DNA of 26,128 nt from JAQUVS01 sp964389735. GTDB lineage: Bacteria; Bacillota_I; Bacilli_A; RF39; UBA660. Shown one piece after another: positions 23,654-26,128 of the stretch; position 1 is the stretch's first letter, and each line of letters opens with the position of its first letter. Made by a program: the position numbers and the translations under genes. The notes beneath the pieces are model-generated. The model saw nothing but the letters and a program-made list of their open reading frames with translations, did no database searches and was not told the DNA's origin. Location of the stretch: contig CAYMEJ010000014.1 of the NCBI GenBank assembly GCA_964389735.1, forward strand, positions 1 to 26,128, given 5' to 3'.

Positions 23654-25831
23654 TTATATATGATTTGGATTAAAATCTATATCTATTTTAATTTTACTAT
23701 TTGCTTTATAATGTTCAATTAATTTATTTAATTGTTCATATAATTTTTCTTCTTTTTTATATTTTAATATTATTTGAAAACGATATATATTATTAACTTT
23801 AAAGACATTTGCAACAGTAGGTCCTAATATTTTAGTATTTAATAAATTATCTTTTAAATAATTACTTACTTGGTTACTAGTATCTCTAGCTAAATCATAT
23901 TCTTTACTCATTACTTTAATAGATACTAAGTAATAATATGGTGGATAATTTAATTGTTTTCTAATTGCCATTTCTTGATTATAAAAACCAATATAATCAT
24001 GATCTTGAACATATTTAATTGCATAATGATCAGGATTATATGTTTGTATTATAACCTTTCCTGGTAATTCACCTCTACCACTTCTACCAGATACTTGATC
24101 TAATAATTGAAAAGTATTCTCACTACTTCTAAAGTCAGGAATATTTAAACTAGTATCAGCATTAATTACTCCAACTAAAGTTACATTAGGAAAATCAAGA
24201 CCTTTTGCAATCATCTGTGTACCCAATAAAATATCATACTTATGATTTTCAAAATCTTTTATTATTTTATCATGAGAACCTTTTTTACTAGTTGTATCAA
24301 AATCCATTCTTACTACTTTAGCATTAGTAAACAACTTATTTATTTCTTCTTCAATTTTCTCAGTACCAGTACCTATATTAGTTAAAGATTCTTCATTACA
24401 ATTAGGACATTTATCAGCAACTTTAGTACCATATCCACAATAATGACATCTAAGCATATTACTAGTTTTATGATAAGTTAAAGTAATATCACAATTAGGA
24501 CACTTTATTACTTCTCCACAAGAACTACAACTAATAAATGAAGAATATCCTCTTCTATTTAATAATAAAATTATTTGTTCATTATTACTTAAACAATTAT
24601 TAATTGATTCAATTAATTCTTTAGAAAAATAATGATTACCTTTTTTCATTTCTTTACCAATATCTACTATTTTTACATCTGGTAATTCTTTTTTATTAAC
24701 TCTATGATTTAATTCAAGTAATTTATAAACACCTTTTTTTGCTCTAGCATAACTCTCTAATGTAGGAGTAGCACTTCCTAATATAACAGGACAATTATGT
24801 CTTTTACTCCTCTCAATAGCAACATCAATTGCACTATATTTAGGATTATTATCTTGTTTATAACTACCTGTATGTTCTTCATCTATTATAATAACACCAA
24901 TATTCTTTAAAGGAGCAAATATCGCACTTCTAGCACCTATTACAATGTTAACTTCCCCTCTTTTTATTTTTCTATATTCATCATACCTTTCACCATCTGA
25001 AAGCCTACTATGAAGAATAGCAACATTACTTCCAAATCTACTTTGGAATCTACTAACTATTTGTTCAGTAAGACTAATTTCAGGGACAAGTACAATACTA
25101 CTTTTACCTTTTTTCAATTCTTCTTCAATAATTTCCATATAAACTTCAGTTTTACCACTACCAGTAACACCATGTAATAAATAAGTAGAAGAATAATCAT
25201 CATTTTCTAATACTTCTTTTACTACCATCAATTGTTCTTTAGTTAATGGATATTTATCTTTTAATACTATTTCACTTTCTAATCTATAATGTTCCTTATT
25301 TGTTTCAATAATAATATTTTTACTTAATAATGTAGAGACACTACTAGGAGAAATTAACTTTAAGTTATCTTTTAAAACATCTTTTTCTTTTAATAGTATA
25401 TCTATTATCTTTTGTTGTTTTTCATTAAACTTATGACTATTTAAATCTATATCATTATTCAATTTAATATATTTATCTAACTTCTTATTTATATTAGTAC
25501 CATTAGAAGCCTTTAATGCTTTTGGTAACATTACTTGATAAGAAGATATTAATGTAGATAAAGTAGTCTTACTAATATACTTACCTAACTCAAGTAATTC
25601 ATTATTTAAAATAACTTCATCATCAACTACATCTATTATTTCTTTTAATTCTTTATCAATATTATTATCCTTCTTTATAGAAAGAACAAAACCTTCTAAT
25701 GTTTGAGAACCAAATGGTACTGTTACCCTTAATCCTATTTTTATTTTTTCAGTTAAAAAAGAAGGTACTAAATAATCAAAAGTTTTATCAATATTTTTAT
25801 TAGACAATTCTACTAAAACACTTATTATCAT
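23654..25831 (-). CDS. priA: primosomal replication protein N' (helicase PriA)
   Basis: PriA restarts stalled replication forks and loads the replicative helicase. The 725 residues show an N-terminal DNA-binding domain (1-110), helicase motifs GVTGSGKTEVY (Walker A, 221-231), IIIDEEHTGSYKQD (DEEH, 317-320), GSATPTLES, NRRGYSS and TYNPDHYAIK, and the PriA-specific zinc cluster. That cluster has eight cysteines at 435, 438, 444, 447, 462, 465, 475 and 478. SGRSGRG (motif VI) and LGTQMIAKGLDFPNVTLVG are also present. The start ATG is preceded by AGGAGG (25838-25843). It leads the operon with the thioredoxin-like protein and fmt, as priA leads the fmt cluster in Bacillus, and has an extended -10 promoter directly upstream. 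Confidence 0.97.
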   Translation of the reverse strand: MIISVLVELSNKNIDKTFDYLVPSFLTEKIKIGLRVTVPFGSQTLEGFVLSIKKDNNIDKELKEIIDVVDDEVILNNELLELGKYISKTTLSTLISSYQVMLPKALKASNGTNINKKLDKYIKLNNDIDLNSHKFNEKQQKIIDILLKEKDVLKDNLKLISPSSVSTLLSKNIIIETNKEHYRLESEIVLKDKYPLTKEQLMVVKEVLENDDYSSTYLLHGVTGSGKTEVYMEIIEEELKKGKSSIVLVPEISLTEQIVSRFQSRFGSNVAILHSRLSDGERYDEYRKIKRGEVNIVIGARSAIFAPLKNIGVIIIDEEHTGSYKQDNNPKYSAIDVAIERSKRHNCPVILGSATPTLESYARAKKGVYKLLELNHRVNKKELPDVKIVDIGKEMKKGNHYFSKELIESINNCLSNNEQIILLLNRRGYSSFISCSSCGEVIKCPNCDITLTYHKTSNMLRCHYCGYGTKVADKCPNCNEESLTNIGTGTEKIEEEINKLFTNAKVVRMDFDTTSKKGSHDKIIKDFENHKYDILLGTQMIAKGLDFPNVTLVGVINADTSLNIPDFRSSENTFQLLDQVSGRSGRGELPGKVIIQTYNPDHYAIKYVQDHDYIGFYNQEMAIRKQLNYPPYYYLVSIKVMSKEYDLARDTSNQVSNYLKDNLLNTKILGPTVANVFKVNNIYRFQIILKYKKEEKLYEQLNKLIEHYKANSKIKIDIDFNPNHI

Positions 25832-25849
25832 AATATACCTCCTAAATAA

Positions 25850-25858
25850 ATTATAACA
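25850..25858 (-). promoter_or_regulatory. extended -10 promoter of priA
   Basis: The minus strand reads TGTTATAAT. Its TG begins one base after the T run of the upstream terminator, so terminator and promoter are packed end to end. Transcription would start near 25843, at the edge of the AGGAGG site, giving a leader of about a dozen bases. Confidence 0.6.
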
Positions 25859-25863
25859 TAAAA

Positions 25864-25885
25864 AAAGACTAATTTCTTAGTCTTT
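25864..25885 (-). terminator. Rho-independent terminator after the right-edge gene
   Basis: A 9-bp perfect stem (25864-25872 with 25877-25885) with a 4-base loop (GAAA on the minus strand) is followed by seven T. It starts at the base next to the TAG stop at 25886-25888. Its stem sequence is close to that of the terminator at 123-148. Confidence 0.85.
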
Positions 25886-26128
25886 CTAATTATAGCAAAC
25901 AATTGTCATAGACATATGAGACATATATGCATATCCACCAATCACAGTAAATGTAAATGAATCACCTTTATTAATATTTAATGGTGTAATACGAACTTTT
26001 CTATCAGCTGTAGTTAAAATTCTACTACCATTATGAGTAAGAGCTACAGTTATTTCTGAAGGATCAGAAGGATACCAGTTAGAAGTCATTGTTATTACTG
26101 CTCCTTCACAACTCTTTGTAGCTGTATA
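25886..26128 (-). CDS. C-terminal end of an unidentified, probably secreted protein (cut by the window edge)
   Basis: The frame is open from the window edge to the TAG at 25886-25888, giving 80 residues. The first methionine in it (26087-26089) has no good ribosome binding site, and 13 coding-like codons precede it, so the true start lies beyond the window. The segment has alternating short beta-like strands (ITVALTHNGSRILTT, RKVRITPLNI, SFTFTVIGG) and ends in MTIVCYN. It contains two cysteines and many Thr and Ser, typical of an extracellular beta domain. No known family is recognised. It is followed directly by a terminator and then the priA promoter. Confidence 0.65.
   Translation of the reverse strand, partial: YTATKSCEGAVITMTSNWYPSDPSEITVALTHNGSRILTTADRKVRITPLNINKGDSFTFTVIGGYAYMSHMSMTIVCYN

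Noticed and set aside
1..26128. Mobile element, prophage, CRISPR array or defence system
   Set aside because: No transposase, integrase, terminal repeats, regularly spaced repeats or recognisable defence proteins are present. Nearly every gene is a core housekeeping or envelope gene.
1..26128. Mycoplasma-type code with TGA read as tryptophan
   Set aside because: All recognised genes are full length under the standard code and use TGG for tryptophan. TGA simply does not appear as a stop here.

Overview
The window looks like chromosomal core DNA from a low-GC Bacillota/Mycoplasmatota-type bacterium. The base composition is strongly AT-rich, ribosome binding sites are of the AGGAGG type, PolC and DnaE replicases occur together, and there is a PASTA-domain Ser/Thr kinase with its PP2C phosphatase. 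Most of the gene order priA-fmt-rlmN-prpC-prkC-rsgA-rpe-rpmB is the one known from Bacillus and relatives. Cell-wall genes (ddl, murF, prkC) say the cell makes peptidoglycan. Tryptophan is encoded by TGG and the standard code fits, but none of the 21 genes ends in TGA. A run of ten Ns inside polC and two isolated frameshifts suggest a draft, probably metagenome-derived, assembly. The exact lineage (for example an uncultured gut relative of Erysipelotrichales or RF39) is an inference.

Layout, almost all on the minus strand, read from the right edge: (1) the 3' end of an unidentified gene with its terminator (26128-25864); (2) priA, a membrane thioredoxin-like protein, fmt and an unknown membrane protein (25831-21312), ending in a terminator; (3) rlmN (frameshifted), prpC, prkC, rsgA, rpe and a membrane-anchored BIG2 protein (21195-15842), tightly packed and meeting plus-strand rpmB (15599-15802) at a bidirectional terminator; (4) dnaE, an unknown 276-residue protein, polC and ackA (15385-5941), ending in a terminator; (5) an alpha/beta hydrolase, a membrane-anchored MurF-like ligase and ddl (5766-2203), ending in a terminator; (6) a small membrane protein and a type IV pilin-like surface protein (2108-158, frameshifted near its C-terminus), ending in a terminator; (7) the 5' part of a tRNA-Lys(CUU) running off the left edge.

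Functionally, the window combines replication and replication restart (polC, dnaE, priA), translation and ribosome maturation (fmt, rlmN, rsgA, rpmB, tRNA-Lys), growth signalling (prkC/prpC), the last cytoplasmic steps of peptidoglycan precursor synthesis (ddl then murF), carbon metabolism (ackA, rpe) and a few cell-surface proteins. I see no insertion sequence, phage gene, CRISPR array or defence system. The less ordinary points are an uncharacterised gene between two replicative polymerases in one apparent operon, a MurF whose N-terminal domain is a membrane module, replacement of def and rsmB by other genes in an otherwise conserved cluster, a marked absence of TGA stops, and repeated use of extended -10 promoters with very short leaders.
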